Assembly (NCBI GenBank): GCA_018240295.1
Contig: JAFEGB010000328.1
Coordinates: 1-38,414, forward strand
Reading direction: 5' to 3'
DNA: 38,414 nucleotides
Source: Pseudomonadota bacterium
GTDB taxonomy: Bacteria; Pseudomonadota; Gammaproteobacteria; Competibacterales; Competibacteraceae
The stretch's first letter is position 1. Each line of letters begins with the position of its first letter. Position numbers and translations under genes: made by a program. This document shows positions 10,292 to 19,669 of the stretch, one piece after another. The notes beneath the pieces are model-generated. The model worked only from the letters and a program-made list of their open reading frames with translations, did not search any database and was not told the origin of the DNA.

Positions 10292-10310
10292 ACGCGGTCT
10301 TTTCACCCAA
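10282..10310 (-). promoter_or_regulatory. Extended -10 sigma-70 promoter of rpsB
   Basis: On the minus strand the -35 box TTGGGT (10310-10305) is separated by 17 bp from TATAAA (10287-10282). The -10 is preceded by TG plus one base, the extended -10 signature. Transcription would begin near 10275. It overlaps a candidate map promoter on the other strand. Confidence 0.65.
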
Positions 10311-10389
10311 CAGCGCCCGGTCGCCGTCCGCCGGCCCGCACCGCCTCGCGCCGCTGCTGCCGCCCCGCCCTCCCGCCGTCGAGACCTGC

Positions 10390-11157
10390 ATGGCCATTTC
10401 CATCAAGACGCCCGAAGAGATCGAACAGATGCGCGTCGCCGGCCGTCTGGCGGCCGAACTGCTGGCGATGATCGAACCGCACGTGCGCGAGGGCGTCACG
10501 ACCGAGGAGCTCGACCGCCTCTGCCACGAGTACACGGTCAATGTGCAGCAGGCGATCCCGGCGCCGCTGAATTACCGCGGCTTTCCGAAGTCGATCTGCA
10601 CATCCGTCAATCACGTCGTCTGCCACGGCATCCCGGGCCCGAAGAAACTCAAGCGCGGCGACATCGTCAATGTCGATGTCACCGTCATCAAGGACGGCTG
10701 GCACGGCGATACCAGCCGCATGTTCGAGATCGGCGAGGTGCCGGTGATCGCGAAGCGCGTCTGCCGCATTTCCAAGGAATGCATGCTGATCGGCATCGAG
10801 ATGGTGCGCCCGGGCGTGCGCCTCGGTGACATCGGCCATGCGATCCAGCGCCACGCCGAGGCCAACGGCTGTTCGATCGTGCAGGAATACTGCGGCCACG
10901 GCATCGGCCGCGTGTTCCATGAGGACCCGCAGGTGCTGCACTACGGCAAGCCCGGCAGCGGCCCCGAACTCGTGCCCGGCATGACCTTCACGATCGAACC
11001 GATGGTCAACGCCGGCAAGCGCCACGTGAAGCTGCTGCCCGACGGCTGGACCGTGGTCACCAAGGATCACAGCCTGTCGGCGCAGTGGGAACACACGGTG
11101 GCCGTGACCGAGCACGGTGTCGACGTGCTGACCGTGCGCCCCGGCGATCCGCTCTGA
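10390..11157 (+). CDS. map: Methionine aminopeptidase, type I
   Basis: Removes the N-terminal Met from nascent proteins. The 255-residue product has the pita-bread-fold metal ligands in context: [17 protein letters not shown] (two Asp, around residues 96 and 107), [13 protein letters not shown] (His, about 170), TFTIEPMV (Glu, about 203) and QWEHTVAV (Glu, about 234). No N-terminal zinc-finger extension is present, so it is the short type I form. The ATG at 10390 has only a weak purine stretch upstream. It is divergent from rpsB and 17 nt ahead of glnD, the usual gammaproteobacterial arrangement. Confidence 0.97.
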   Translation: MAISIKTPEEIEQMRVAGRLAAELLAMIEPHVREGVTTEELDRLCHEYTVNVQQAIPAPLNYRGFPKSICTSVNHVVCHGIPGPKKLKRGDIVNVDVTVIKDGWHGDTSRMFEIGEVPVIAKRVCRISKECMLIGIEMVRPGVRLGDIGHAIQRHAEANGCSIVQEYCGHGIGRVFHEDPQVLHYGKPGSGPELVPGMTFTIEPMVNAGKRHVKLLPDGWTVVTKDHSLSAQWEHTVAVTEHGVDVLTVRPGDPL

Positions 11158-11174
11158 ACGCTTCCGGAGGCGCC

Positions 11175-13865
11175 ATGCCCGCCAGCCCCGATTCCGTTGC
11201 CGCCGCGGCGGCTGGCACCGAACTGCTCGATCTGGCAGCACTTGGCGCAGCCCTCGCCGCCGCCGGGCCGCCGCCGGTGCGCGCCTTCCGCGAGGCGCTG
11301 CGCGCCGCCGACACCCGGCTGCGCGAACGCTTCCGCCAGGGCGTGCACGCACGCGTGCTGGTGCCGCTGCGCGCGCGCCTCGTCGACCGGCTGCTGGCGC
11401 TGCTGTGGCGCCATTTCATCGGCGAGGCGCGCACCGATCTCGCGCTGCTCGCCGTCGGCGGCTATGGCCGTGGCGAGCTGCATCCGGGCTCCGATGTCGA
11501 CATCATGCTGCTGCTCGCCGCGCCCGAGGATGCCGGCACCGGCGCCGCGATCGAGCAGCTGCTGACCTTCCTGTGGGACATCGGCATCGAGGTCGGCCAG
11601 AGCGTGCGCACGGTCGAGGACTGCGTGCGCGAATGCACGTCCGACATCACGGTCGCGACCAACCTGATGGAAGCGCGGCTGATCACCGGCCCCGAGGCGC
11701 TGTACGCCGACATGCGCACGCGCATCGCCCCGGGCCGCGTCTGGCCGCCGGCGGCGTTCTTCGAGGCCAAGCGCGCCGAGCAGCAGCAGCGCTACCGCAA
11801 GTTCCACGACACCGAGTACAACCTCGAACCGAACGTCAAGGAAGGCCCCGGGGGCCTGCGCGACCTGCAGATGATCGGCTGGGTCGCCAAGCGCCATTTC
11901 GGTGCCCGGACCCTGCACGGCCTGATCGCCCACGGCTTCCTGACCGACGCCGAATTCACCGAACTGAGCGAATACCAGGACTTCCTGTGGCAGGTGCGCT
12001 TCGGCCTGCACGCGATCACCGGCCGGCGCGAGGACCGGCTGCTGTTCGACCACCAGCGCACGCTCGCCAAGCTGTTCGGCTATGCCGATCACGGCGGCCA
12101 GCTGGCGGTCGAGCGCTTCATGCAGGACTACTACCGCACGGTGATGGCGCTGTCGCAGCTCAACGAGATGCTGCTGCAGTTCTTCGAGGAGGCGATCCTG
12201 CACGAGGACGCCGAGCCGGTGCCGCTGAACCGCCGCTTCCAGGTGCGCAACGGCTATCTGGAGGTCACGCGCCCGAACGTGTTCCTGCGCTATCCGGTGG
12301 CGCTGCTGGAGGTCTTCCTGCTGCAGCAGCAGCACGCCGAGATCCGCGGCGTGCGCGCCGAGACCATCCGGCTGATCCGCGCGCACCGCCCGCTGATCGA
12401 TGACCGCTTCCGCAGCGACCTGCGCGCGCGGGCGCTGTTCATGGAGATCATGCGCCAGCCCAAGCGCCTGACCCGGCAGCTGCGGCGCATGAACAAGTAC
12501 GGCATCCTCGCCGCCTACCTGCCGGAGTTCGGTTCGATCACCGGACGCATGCAGCACGACCTGTTCCACACCTACACGGTCGATCAGCACACGCTGTTCG
12601 TGATCCGCAACCTGCGCCGCTTCTACCTGCCGCAGTTCGAGAACGAATTCCCGCACTGCACGGCGGTCTGCCGGCGGCTGCCGAAGCCGGAGCTGCTGTA
12701 CATCGCCGGGCTGTACCACGACATCGCCAAGGGTCGCGGGGGCGATCACTCGGTGCTCGGCGCCGACGATGCCGAAGCCTTCTGCGAGCGCCACGGCCTG
12801 TCGCGCTACGACACCAATCTGGTCGCGTGGCTGGTGCGCAATCACCTGATCATGTCGCTGACCGCGCAGAAGAAGGACATCCAGGACCCGGACGTGATCC
12901 ACGCCTTCGCGCAGCGCGTCGGCGACCAGACCCACCTCGATTACCTGTACCTGCTGACCGTCGCCGACATCCGCGCCACCAACCCGAGCCTGTGGAACCA
13001 CTGGCGCGCGTCGCTGCTGCGCGATCTCTACGAATCGACGCGCCAGGCGCTGCGCCGCGGACTGGTCACGCCGCTCGACAAGGAGGAACACATCCGCGAC
13101 GTGCAGGCCGAGGCCCGCCGCATCCTCGGGCGCACGATCACCGACGACTCGCGCATCGACCAGGTCTGGGCGCAGTTCGGCGATGACTACTTCCTGCGCT
13201 ACGCACCCGACGAGATCGCCTGGCACACGCGCGCGGTGCTGAAGAAGCGCGACGACGGCCGGCCGCTGGTGCTGGTGCTCGCGCGCAAGGACGAGCGGCG
13301 CGGCGGCACCGAGATCTTCATCTACGCCCGTGACCAGAAGGACCTGTTCGCGCGTGTGACCGCGGCGCTCGATGCGCTGAACCTGAACGTGCTCGATGCG
13401 CGCATCATCACCAGCCTCGGCGACTACACGCTCGACAGCTTCACGGTGCTCGAGGACACCGGCGAGCCGATCAGCGGCCGGACGCGCATGCGCGAGATCA
13501 TGCAGCGCCTGCGCTGGCAGCTGCAGCACCCGGAAGCGCCGCTCGCGCCGCCCTCGCGTCGCGCGCCGCGCGCGCTTCGGCATTTCCGCACGCCGACCAC
13601 CGTCTACTTCGCCGAGGACGCCGCGCAGCGGCACACGGTGCTGACGCTGATCACCACCGACCGGCCCGGCCTGCTCTGCCGCATCGGCCACGCCTTCATG
13701 CACTGCGGCATCCGCGTGCACAACGCCCGCATCGCAACCATCGGCGCGCGCGCCGAGGACATCTTCCTGATCACGGACGACGCCCAGCGTCCGCTCGCCG
13801 ATCCGCTCTCCCAGACACGCCTGCGCGAGGCCCTGGAACGCCAGCTTGACGGCGATCCGATCTGA
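11175..13865 (+). CDS. glnD: Bifunctional PII uridylyltransferase / uridylyl-removing enzyme
   Basis: Primary glutamine sensor: uridylylates PII (GlnB/GlnK) when glutamine is low and removes UMP when it is high. The 896-residue protein has the nucleotidyltransferase motif GGYGRGELHPGSDVD (from about residue 95, catalytic Asp107 and Asp109). A central helical region follows, then the HD hydrolase motif LYHDIAKGRGGDHS (His515, Asp516) and two C-terminal ACT domains (about 715-790 and 815-890), the glutamine-binding part. The ATG at 11175 has a GGAGG site 4 nt upstream. It is separated from map by only 17 nt, so the two are probably co-transcribed. No PII gene is in the window. Confidence 0.97.
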   Translation: MPASPDSVAAAAAGTELLDLAALGAALAAAGPPPVRAFREALRAADTRLRERFRQGVHARVLVPLRARLVDRLLALLWRHFIGEARTDLALLAVGGYGRGELHPGSDVDIMLLLAAPEDAGTGAAIEQLLTFLWDIGIEVGQSVRTVEDCVRECTSDITVATNLMEARLITGPEALYADMRTRIAPGRVWPPAAFFEAKRAEQQQRYRKFHDTEYNLEPNVKEGPGGLRDLQMIGWVAKRHFGARTLHGLIAHGFLTDAEFTELSEYQDFLWQVRFGLHAITGRREDRLLFDHQRTLAKLFGYADHGGQLAVERFMQDYYRTVMALSQLNEMLLQFFEEAILHEDAEPVPLNRRFQVRNGYLEVTRPNVFLRYPVALLEVFLLQQQHAEIRGVRAETIRLIRAHRPLIDDRFRSDLRARALFMEIMRQPKRLTRQLRRMNKYGILAAYLPEFGSITGRMQHDLFHTYTVDQHTLFVIRNLRRFYLPQFENEFPHCTAVCRRLPKPELLYIAGLYHDIAKGRGGDHSVLGADDAEAFCERHGLSRYDTNLVAWLVRNHLIMSLTAQKKDIQDPDVIHAFAQRVGDQTHLDYLYLLTVADIRATNPSLWNHWRASLLRDLYESTRQALRRGLVTPLDKEEHIRDVQAEARRILGRTITDDSRIDQVWAQFGDDYFLRYAPDEIAWHTRAVLKKRDDGRPLVLVLARKDERRGGTEIFIYARDQKDLFARVTAALDALNLNVLDARIITSLGDYTLDSFTVLEDTGEPISGRTRMREIMQRLRWQLQHPEAPLAPPSRRAPRALRHFRTPTTVYFAEDAAQRHTVLTLITTDRPGLLCRIGHAFMHCGIRVHNARIATIGARAEDIFLITDDAQRPLADPLSQTRLREALERQLDGDPI

Positions 13866-13947
13866 CGCGCATCGACATCACGCTGCAATCCACGGTCCGC
13901 ACACTGTTTCCGCCGGTCCCGACCGGCTGCGCCGGCACGGCAGCCCG

Positions 13948-14012
13948 CTGTCATCACAGCGCAACAAAACCCTGCAGGCTGTCATGAAACCGTAGCAATG
14001 CCCGGCCAGAAT
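13948..14012 (+). promoter_or_regulatory. Putative Pho boxes and promoter of pstS
   Basis: Two perfect copies of the PhoB half-site CTGTCAT lie at 13948-13954 and 13979-13985, 31 bp apart (about three helical turns). The proximal one continues as CTGTCATGAAACCGT, close to the common two-half-site Pho box although the second half is degenerate. A CAGAAT -10 (14007-14012) sits 10-11 bp downstream, the spacing used when PhoB replaces the -35. Phosphate-starvation control of pstS by PhoB is inferred; phoB/phoR are not in the window. Confidence 0.6.
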
Positions 14013-14088
14013 GCGCCGCGCCCTCAGATCAAGCTCCTGCTCCGCCAGCGCGCGGATCTGACAAATTCATGTCTCACCGGAGGTTTTC

Positions 14089-15138
14089 GTGAACAAGCCG
14101 CTTCTCGCGCTCGCCGTGACGGCAAGCCTCGCTGCCGCTGCCGTCGTGCAGGCCCAGTCGGCCCGCGACTACATCAGCGTCGTCGGTTCCTCGACCGTGT
14201 ATCCGTTCACGACCGTCGTGGCCGAACAGTTCGGCAAGAGCACGAAGTTCAAGACGCCGAAAATCGAATCGACCGGCACCGGCGGCGGCTTCAAGCTGTT
14301 CTGCGCCGGCGTCGGCCCCGAGCATCCGGACGTTTCCAATGCCTCGCGCGCGATCAAGACCTCGGAGATCGAGAGCTGCGCGAAGAACGGCGTCACCGAC
14401 ATCGTCGAGGTCAAGATCGGCTACGACGGCATCGTGTTCGCCAACGCCAAGGGCGCGCCGTGGGTCAAGCTGACGCGTGCGCAGATCTACCTCGCGCTCG
14501 CCAAGACCGTGCCGGACCCGAAGGACCCGACGAAGCTCGTCGCCAACCCGTACCAGAACTGGAGCCAGATCGACGCCGGTCTGCCGAACGCCAAGATCGA
14601 GGTGCTCGGCCCGCCGCCGACCTCGGGCACGCGCGATGCGTTCGTCGAGCTGGTCATGGACCACGGCTGCGAAACCTTCCCGGCGATCAAGGCGCTGAAG
14701 GACGGCGATCCGAAGCAGTTCAAGGCCGTCTGCCAGACGATGCGCGAGGACGGCAGCTTCATCGAGGCCGGCGAGAACGACAACCTGATCGTGCAGAAGC
14801 TCGTCGCCAACAAGAGCGCCTTCGGCATCTTCGGCTACAGCTTCATGGAGGAGAACCTCGACAAGGTGCAGGGCTCGATCGTCGAGGGCCACTCGCCGAC
14901 CTTCGAGGAAATCGCCGCCGGCAAGTATCCGATCGCGCGCCCGCTGTTCTTCTACGTGAAGAAGGCACACGTCGGCGTGATCCCCGGCCTGAAGGAGTTC
15001 GTCAACGAGTTCGTCAGCGAGAAGTCCTTCGGCACCGACGGCTATCTCGCCGACAAGGGCCTGATCCCGCTGCCCGACGCCGAGCGCAAGTCGGTCACTG
15101 CCGCGGCGCGCGAACTGAAGACGATCGGCAGCAAGTAA
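14089..15138 (+). CDS. pstS: Periplasmic phosphate-binding protein PstS
   Basis: High-affinity phosphate receptor of the Pst ABC transporter. The 349-residue protein has a signal peptide (about residues 1-22, ending VVQA) and then ARDYISVVGSSTVYPFTT, with the conserved SST phosphate-binding loop. It continues with STGTGGGFKLFC, SNASRAIK and GPPPTSGTRDAF, whose TSGTRD loop is a second ligand-contacting motif. Several Cys residues (in FCAGVG, ESCAKNG, HGCETF and VCQTM) may form disulfides. The start is GTG at 14089 with CCGGAGG upstream. It resembles the long-form PstS family rather than the E. coli protein. Genes for the permeases follow after a 136-nt gap containing a small GC-rich inverted repeat (15166-15178), which may limit downstream expression. 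Confidence 0.95.
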   Translation: MNKPLLALAVTASLAAAAVVQAQSARDYISVVGSSTVYPFTTVVAEQFGKSTKFKTPKIESTGTGGGFKLFCAGVGPEHPDVSNASRAIKTSEIESCAKNGVTDIVEVKIGYDGIVFANAKGAPWVKLTRAQIYLALAKTVPDPKDPTKLVANPYQNWSQIDAGLPNAKIEVLGPPPTSGTRDAFVELVMDHGCETFPAIKALKDGDPKQFKAVCQTMREDGSFIEAGENDNLIVQKLVANKSAFGIFGYSFMEENLDKVQGSIVEGHSPTFEEIAAGKYPIARPLFFYVKKAHVGVIPGLKEFVNEFVSEKSFGTDGYLADKGLIPLPDAERKSVTAAARELKTIGSK

Positions 15139-15274
15139 GCTGCCGGCCGGCGAGCGCCGTGAGGTCCGCCGCAGGCGGCGGGGTGCGGATGACGCGCCCG
15201 GCCGCCTTGCGCCGTCCCCGCCCGGCAGTGCGGCCCGTACACGGCATTCCCCAGCCCGCCGCGGATTTCCGACG

Positions 15275-16657
15275 ATGACACCATCCCTGACTCTGGCGCT
15301 CCTGCTCGGCCTCACGGCCCTCGCCTATCACCTCGGCCGGCGGCGCGCGTTCACCGTCGCCGGCGGCCGCGTGAACCGGCTGCATTCGCTGCCCGGCTAC
15401 TACGGCCTGCATGCCGCCCTCTGGTGCGCGCTGCCGGCACTGGCCCTGTTCCTGATCTGGATCTCGCTCGAAGGCGGGCTGCTGACCCGGCTCGTGATCG
15501 CCGGGCTGCCCGAAGCCCTGCGCGAACAGCCGCCGGCCCAGCTCGCGCTGCTGCTCAACGACATCCGCAACGTCGTCGCCGGCAGCGTCGAGCCCGCCGC
15601 GGCCCGCCCCGAGGTCGCCGCCGCCGCCGCGCGCTATCTGGACCTGCGTGCCGGCGCCGGCTACGGGCTCGCCGTGCTGGTCACGCTGCTCGGCCTCGCC
15701 GGCCTCCACCACGCCTGGCGCCGCGTCACCCCGGGTTTCCGCGCCCGCAACCATGTCGAGCAGGCCGGCATGTGGTTCCTGATCGCCTGCGCGAGCGTCG
15801 CGATCCTGACCACGGTCGGCATCGTGCTGTCGGTGCTGTTCGAATCGCTGCTGTTCTTTCGCAAGGTCCCGGTCACGGACTTCCTGTTCGGCCTGGACTG
15901 GAGCCCGCAGACGGCGATGCGCGCCGATCAGGCCGGCGCCTCGGGCAGCTTCGGCATGGTGCCGCTGTTCACCGGCACGCTGCTGATCTCGGCGATCGCC
16001 CTGCTGGTGGCCGTGCCGCTCGGACTGATGTCGGCGCTGTACCTGTCCGAATACGCACCGCCGCGCGTGCGCACCTGGGGCAAGCCGCTGCTGGAGGTGC
16101 TCGCCGGCATCCCGACGGTGGTCTACGGCTTCTTCGCGGCGCTGACGGTCGCGCCGTTCATCCGCGAGCTCGGCACCGCGATCGGCCTCGAAGTGGCCTC
16201 GGAGAGCGCGCTGGCCGCTGGTCTGGTCATGGGCATCATGATCATCCCGTTCGTGTCCTCGCTGTCCGATGACGTGATCAACGCCGTGCCGCAGGCGATG
16301 CGCGACGGCTCCTACGCGCTCGGGGCGACGCGCTCCGAGACGATCCGCCAGGTCGTGCTGCCGGCGGCGCTGCCCGGCATCGTCGGCTCGGTGCTGCTCG
16401 CCGCCTCGCGGGCGATCGGCGAGACGATGATCGTCGTGATGGCCGCCGGCCTGTCGGCGAACCTGACCGCGAACCCGCTCGATTCGGTGACCACGGTCAC
16501 GGTGCAGATCGTGACGCTGCTGGTCGGCGACCAGGAGTTCGACAGCCCGAAGACGCTGGCCTCGTTCGCGCTCGGCCTCGTGCTGTTCGTCGTGACGCTG
16601 CTGCTGAACATCGTCGCGCTGCACGTCGTGCGCAAGTACCGGGAGCAATACGAATGA
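15275..16657 (+). CDS. pstC: Phosphate ABC transporter permease PstC (long form)
   Basis: Inner-membrane permease of the Pst system. At 460 residues it is about 140 longer than E. coli PstC. The N-terminal third has two or three extra membrane segments and a periplasmic stretch (about residues 60-125) before the standard permease core. The core contains GSFGMVPLFTGTLLISAIAL, a cytoplasmic EAA loop (GATRSETIRQVVLPAALPGI) that docks on PstB, and five or six membrane helices. The extended N-terminus is typical of the PstC type found in many non-enteric Proteobacteria. The ATG at 15275 lacks an obvious ribosome-binding site. The stop overlaps pstA as ATGA. Confidence 0.94.
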   Translation: MTPSLTLALLLGLTALAYHLGRRRAFTVAGGRVNRLHSLPGYYGLHAALWCALPALALFLIWISLEGGLLTRLVIAGLPEALREQPPAQLALLLNDIRNVVAGSVEPAAARPEVAAAAARYLDLRAGAGYGLAVLVTLLGLAGLHHAWRRVTPGFRARNHVEQAGMWFLIACASVAILTTVGIVLSVLFESLLFFRKVPVTDFLFGLDWSPQTAMRADQAGASGSFGMVPLFTGTLLISAIALLVAVPLGLMSALYLSEYAPPRVRTWGKPLLEVLAGIPTVVYGFFAALTVAPFIRELGTAIGLEVASESALAAGLVMGIMIIPFVSSLSDDVINAVPQAMRDGSYALGATRSETIRQVVLPAALPGIVGSVLLAASRAIGETMIVVMAAGLSANLTANPLDSVTTVTVQIVTLLVGDQEFDSPKTLASFALGLVLFVVTLLLNIVALHVVRKYREQYE

Positions 16658-17982
16658 ACCAGGCTTCCACTTCCCCGCGCGGCATCCAGGCCATCGCGCC
16701 CGAGCGCCGGCTCGGCGGCAGCATGCACACCGCCCTCGTGCGCCGGCGCAAGGCCGCCGAGCGGCGCTTCCGCGCCTACGGCGCCGGCGCGCTGATCCTG
16801 AGCCTCGGCTTTCTGGTGCTGCTGTTCACGAACATCATCGGCACCGGTGCCAGCGCGTTCCGCCAGGCCTACGTGCGCCTCGATGTCGATTTCGCTGCCG
16901 CCGAGCTGAGCCCGGACGGCCGGCGCGACCCCGAGACGCTCGCCGCCGCCAACTATCCCGGCCTCGTGAAGGCCGCCGTGCGCGCAATGTTCCCGGAGGT
17001 CACCTCCCGGGGCGAGCAGCGCGACCTGCAGGAGCTGGTCAGCTCCGGCGCGGCCTTCCAGCTGCGTGACCAGGTGCTGGCCGATCCGTCGGTGATCGGC
17101 ACGCGCGCCAGCGTCTGGGTGCCGGCGAGCGCGCTGCTCGATGGCCTGCTCAAGGGCAGCTACGACCGCAGCGCCCCCGAGGCCGAGCGCCGGATCAACG
17201 ACCGCCAGATCGCCTGGGCCGACCGGCTGGCCGCCGACCACCGGCTCGAACTGCGCTTCAACCGCATCCTGTTCACGAACGGCGACTCGCGCGAGCCCGA
17301 GCAGGCCGGCATCCTCGGCGCGGTCATGGGCTCGCTGTTCACGATGCTGGTGACGCTGGCACTGTCGTTCCCGATCGGCGTCGCCGCGGCGATCTATCTG
17401 GAGGAATTCGCGCCGCGCAACCGCTGGACGGATCTGATCGAGGTCAACATCAACAACCTCGCCGCGGTGCCGTCGATCGTCTACGGCCTGCTCGGCCTGG
17501 CGGTGTTCATCAACTTCCTCGGCCTGCCGCGCTCGGCGCCGCTGGTCGGCGGACTGGTGCTGACGCTGATGACGCTGCCGGTGATCATCATCGCCTCGCG
17601 CGCGGCGCTGACCTCGGTGCCGCCGTCGATCCGCGAGGCCGCGCTCGGCATGGGTGCCTCGCGCATGCAGACCGTGCTGCATCACGTGCTGCCGCTCGCG
17701 CTGCCCGGCATGCTGACCGGCGCGATCATCGGCATGGCGCGCGCACTCGGCGAGACCGCGCCGCTGCTGATGATCGGCATGGTCGCGTTCATCGTCGACG
17801 TGCCGGGCAGCCTGACCGCTCCGGCCACGGCCCTGCCCGTGCAGATCTACCTCTGGGCCGACAGCCCCGAGCGGGCCTTCGTCGAGCGCACCTCGGCCGC
17901 GATCATCGTGCTGCTGGCATTCATGGTGCTGATGAACCTGCTCGCCGTGATCCTGCGCCGGCGCTTCGAGCGCCGCTGGTAA
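16654..17982 (+). CDS. pstA: Phosphate ABC transporter permease PstA (long form)
   Basis: Second permease subunit, partner of PstC. The 442-residue protein has a cytoplasmic N-terminus, one membrane segment (about residues 45-65), then a large periplasmic insertion (about 70-215) before the six-helix core. The E. coli protein of about 296 residues lacks this insertion, which resembles the DUF3333 region of long PstA proteins. The EAA loop is visible as LGMGASRMQTVLHHVLPLALPG. Start and pstC stop overlap by 4 nt (ATGA), implying coupled synthesis of the heterodimer. Confidence 0.94.
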   Translation: MNQASTSPRGIQAIAPERRLGGSMHTALVRRRKAAERRFRAYGAGALILSLGFLVLLFTNIIGTGASAFRQAYVRLDVDFAAAELSPDGRRDPETLAAANYPGLVKAAVRAMFPEVTSRGEQRDLQELVSSGAAFQLRDQVLADPSVIGTRASVWVPASALLDGLLKGSYDRSAPEAERRINDRQIAWADRLAADHRLELRFNRILFTNGDSREPEQAGILGAVMGSLFTMLVTLALSFPIGVAAAIYLEEFAPRNRWTDLIEVNINNLAAVPSIVYGLLGLAVFINFLGLPRSAPLVGGLVLTLMTLPVIIIASRAALTSVPPSIREAALGMGASRMQTVLHHVLPLALPGMLTGAIIGMARALGETAPLLMIGMVAFIVDVPGSLTAPATALPVQIYLWADSPERAFVERTSAAIIVLLAFMVLMNLLAVILRRRFERRW

Positions 17983-18066
17983 GCGCAGCACACCCACCGC
18001 ATCTGCATGCCGGAAGACACTACGATGACCCGACCGGAACCGCTGAACCGAATCGAGGAAACCCCG

Positions 18067-18909
18067 ATGCCGGAGCTTCACCCGCAGCCCGAGGCGGACC
18101 ACACCGCCCCGGCCCCCGTCGGCCACCGCACCGTCGGTACGGTGACCGTCGACAACCCGAAGATCGCCGCGCGTGACGTGAACGTGTTCTACGGCGAGAA
18201 GCACGCGATCAAGCACGTCGACATCGACATCGGCATCAATGAAGTCATCGCCTTCATCGGCCCCTCGGGCTGCGGCAAGTCGACGTTCCTGCGCTGCCTC
18301 AACCGCATGAACGACACCATCGACGGCTGCCGCGTCGAGGGCGCGATCACGCTCGACGGTCAGGACATCTACGACCGCGAGCTCGATGTCGTGCAGCTGC
18401 GCGCGCGCGTCGGCATGGTGTTCCAGAAGCCGAACCCGTTCCCGAAGTCGATCTACGACAACGTCGCCTACGGCCCGCGCATCCACGGCATGGCCAGCTC
18501 GCGCTCGGAGCTCGATGACCTCGTGCAGTGGAGCCTGGAGAAGGCCGGCCTCTGGAACGAGGTCAAGGACCGCCTGCAGCAGCCCGGCACCGGACTTTCC
18601 GGCGGCCAGCAGCAGCGCCTCTGCATCGCGCGCGCGATCGCCGTCAGCCCCGAGGTGATCCTGATGGACGAGCCCTGCTCGGCGCTCGACCCGATCGCGA
18701 CCGCGAAGATCGAGGAACTGATCGACGAGCTGCGCGAGAACTACTCGATCGTCATCGTCACGCACTCGATGCAGCAGGCCGCACGCGTGTCGCAGCGCAC
18801 CGCGTACTTCCACCTCGGTGACCTGATCGAGGTCGGCGAGACCGAGCAGATCTTCACGAACCCCGTGCACAAGCTGACCGAAGGCTACATCACCGGCCGC
18901 TTCGGCTGA
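18067..18909 (+). CDS. pstB: Phosphate ABC transporter ATP-binding protein PstB
   Basis: ATPase of the Pst importer. Walker A (GPSGCGKST), Q-loop ([10 protein letters not shown]), ABC signature ([14 protein letters not shown]), Walker B ([13 protein letters not shown]) and H-loop (IVTHSMQQA) are all intact. I chose ATG 18067 because GAGGA lies about 7 nt upstream, giving 280 residues. In-frame ATGs at 18007 and 18025 would add 20 and 14 residues of unconserved N-terminus. Even the shortest form has an N-terminal extension of about 25 residues, rich in Pro, His and Ala, over E. coli PstB (257). Confidence 0.96.
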   Translation: MPELHPQPEADHTAPAPVGHRTVGTVTVDNPKIAARDVNVFYGEKHAIKHVDIDIGINEVIAFIGPSGCGKSTFLRCLNRMNDTIDGCRVEGAITLDGQDIYDRELDVVQLRARVGMVFQKPNPFPKSIYDNVAYGPRIHGMASSRSELDDLVQWSLEKAGLWNEVKDRLQQPGTGLSGGQQQRLCIARAIAVSPEVILMDEPCSALDPIATAKIEELIDELRENYSIVIVTHSMQQAARVSQRTAYFHLGDLIEVGETEQIFTNPVHKLTEGYITGRFG

Positions 18910-18946
18910 GCCGCCCTGCCCCGCCCGCCCCCAGGGAGTATCCGCC

Positions 18947-19669
18947 ATGTCCGTGAGTACCGACGGCCACACCGTCAAGCGCTTCGACCAGCAGCTCGCG
19001 AGCCTGCGCAGTCTCGTGCTCGAAATGGGCGGCCTCGTCGAGGACCAGATCAACCGTGCCGTGCAGGCGCTGCAGGACGAGGACATCGCCGCGGCGCGCG
19101 AGGTGGTCGCGCGCGATCACGTCGTCAACGGCTTCGACGTGCGCGCCGACGAGGAGGTCGTCAACCTGCTGGCGCTGCGCCAGCCGGTCGGCTCGGACCT
19201 GCGCATGGTGCTGTCGATGGCCAAGACGGTCACCGACCTCGAACGCATCGGCGACGAGGCGCAGAAGATCGCGCGCATGGTCACGCAGATCTACGACGGC
19301 AACAGCGCGCCGAATGCCCGGCTGCTGCGCGATGTCGCCAACATGGCGCGCCTCGCCGCCAACATGCTGCACGGTGCGCTCGATGCGCTGGCGCGCATGG
19401 ATGTCGACAAGGCGGTCGAGATCGCCTGCGGCGACGAGGAGCTCGACAGCGAGTTCCAGTCGGCGCTGCGCCGGCTGGTGACCTTCATGATGGAGGACCC
19501 GCGCACGATCGGGCATGCGATCGACGTGCTGTTCATGATCAAGGCGCTGGAGCGCATCGGCGATCACTCCAAGAACATCGCCGAATACGTCGTGTATCTG
19601 GTCAAGGGCAAGGACGTGCGCCACGTCACGATCGAGACGCTCGCCGCCCAGGGCCGCAACGGCAGCTGA
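18947..19669 (+). CDS. phoU: Phosphate signalling protein PhoU
   Basis: Negative modulator that links PstB to the PhoR kinase and restrains Pi uptake. The 240-residue protein is two tandem three-helix bundles, each carrying the metal-binding motif of the family: ADEEVVNLLALRQPVGSDLR with TDLERIGDEA in the first, CGDEELDSEF and ALERIGDHSKNIAE in the second. The ATG at 18947 follows AGGGAG by 8 nt. It is 37 nt after pstB, completing the pstSCAB-phoU operon. A small GCCGCC-CAG-GGCGGC hairpin at 19676-19690 just past the stop may help end the transcript. Confidence 0.96.
   Translation: MSVSTDGHTVKRFDQQLASLRSLVLEMGGLVEDQINRAVQALQDEDIAAAREVVARDHVVNGFDVRADEEVVNLLALRQPVGSDLRMVLSMAKTVTDLERIGDEAQKIARMVTQIYDGNSAPNARLLRDVANMARLAANMLHGALDALARMDVDKAVEIACGDEELDSEFQSALRRLVTFMMEDPRTIGHAIDVLFMIKALERIGDHSKNIAEYVVYLVKGKDVRHVTIETLAAQGRNGS

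Noticed and set aside
11067-13721. Long minus-strand open frame across glnD
   Set aside because: It mirrors the codon pattern of glnD, spans its whole coding region and shows no family features.
14069-14071. ATG upstream of pstS as an alternative start
   Set aside because: It is out of frame with the PstS coding sequence; the GTG at 14089 has a good ribosome-binding site and a signal peptide follows.
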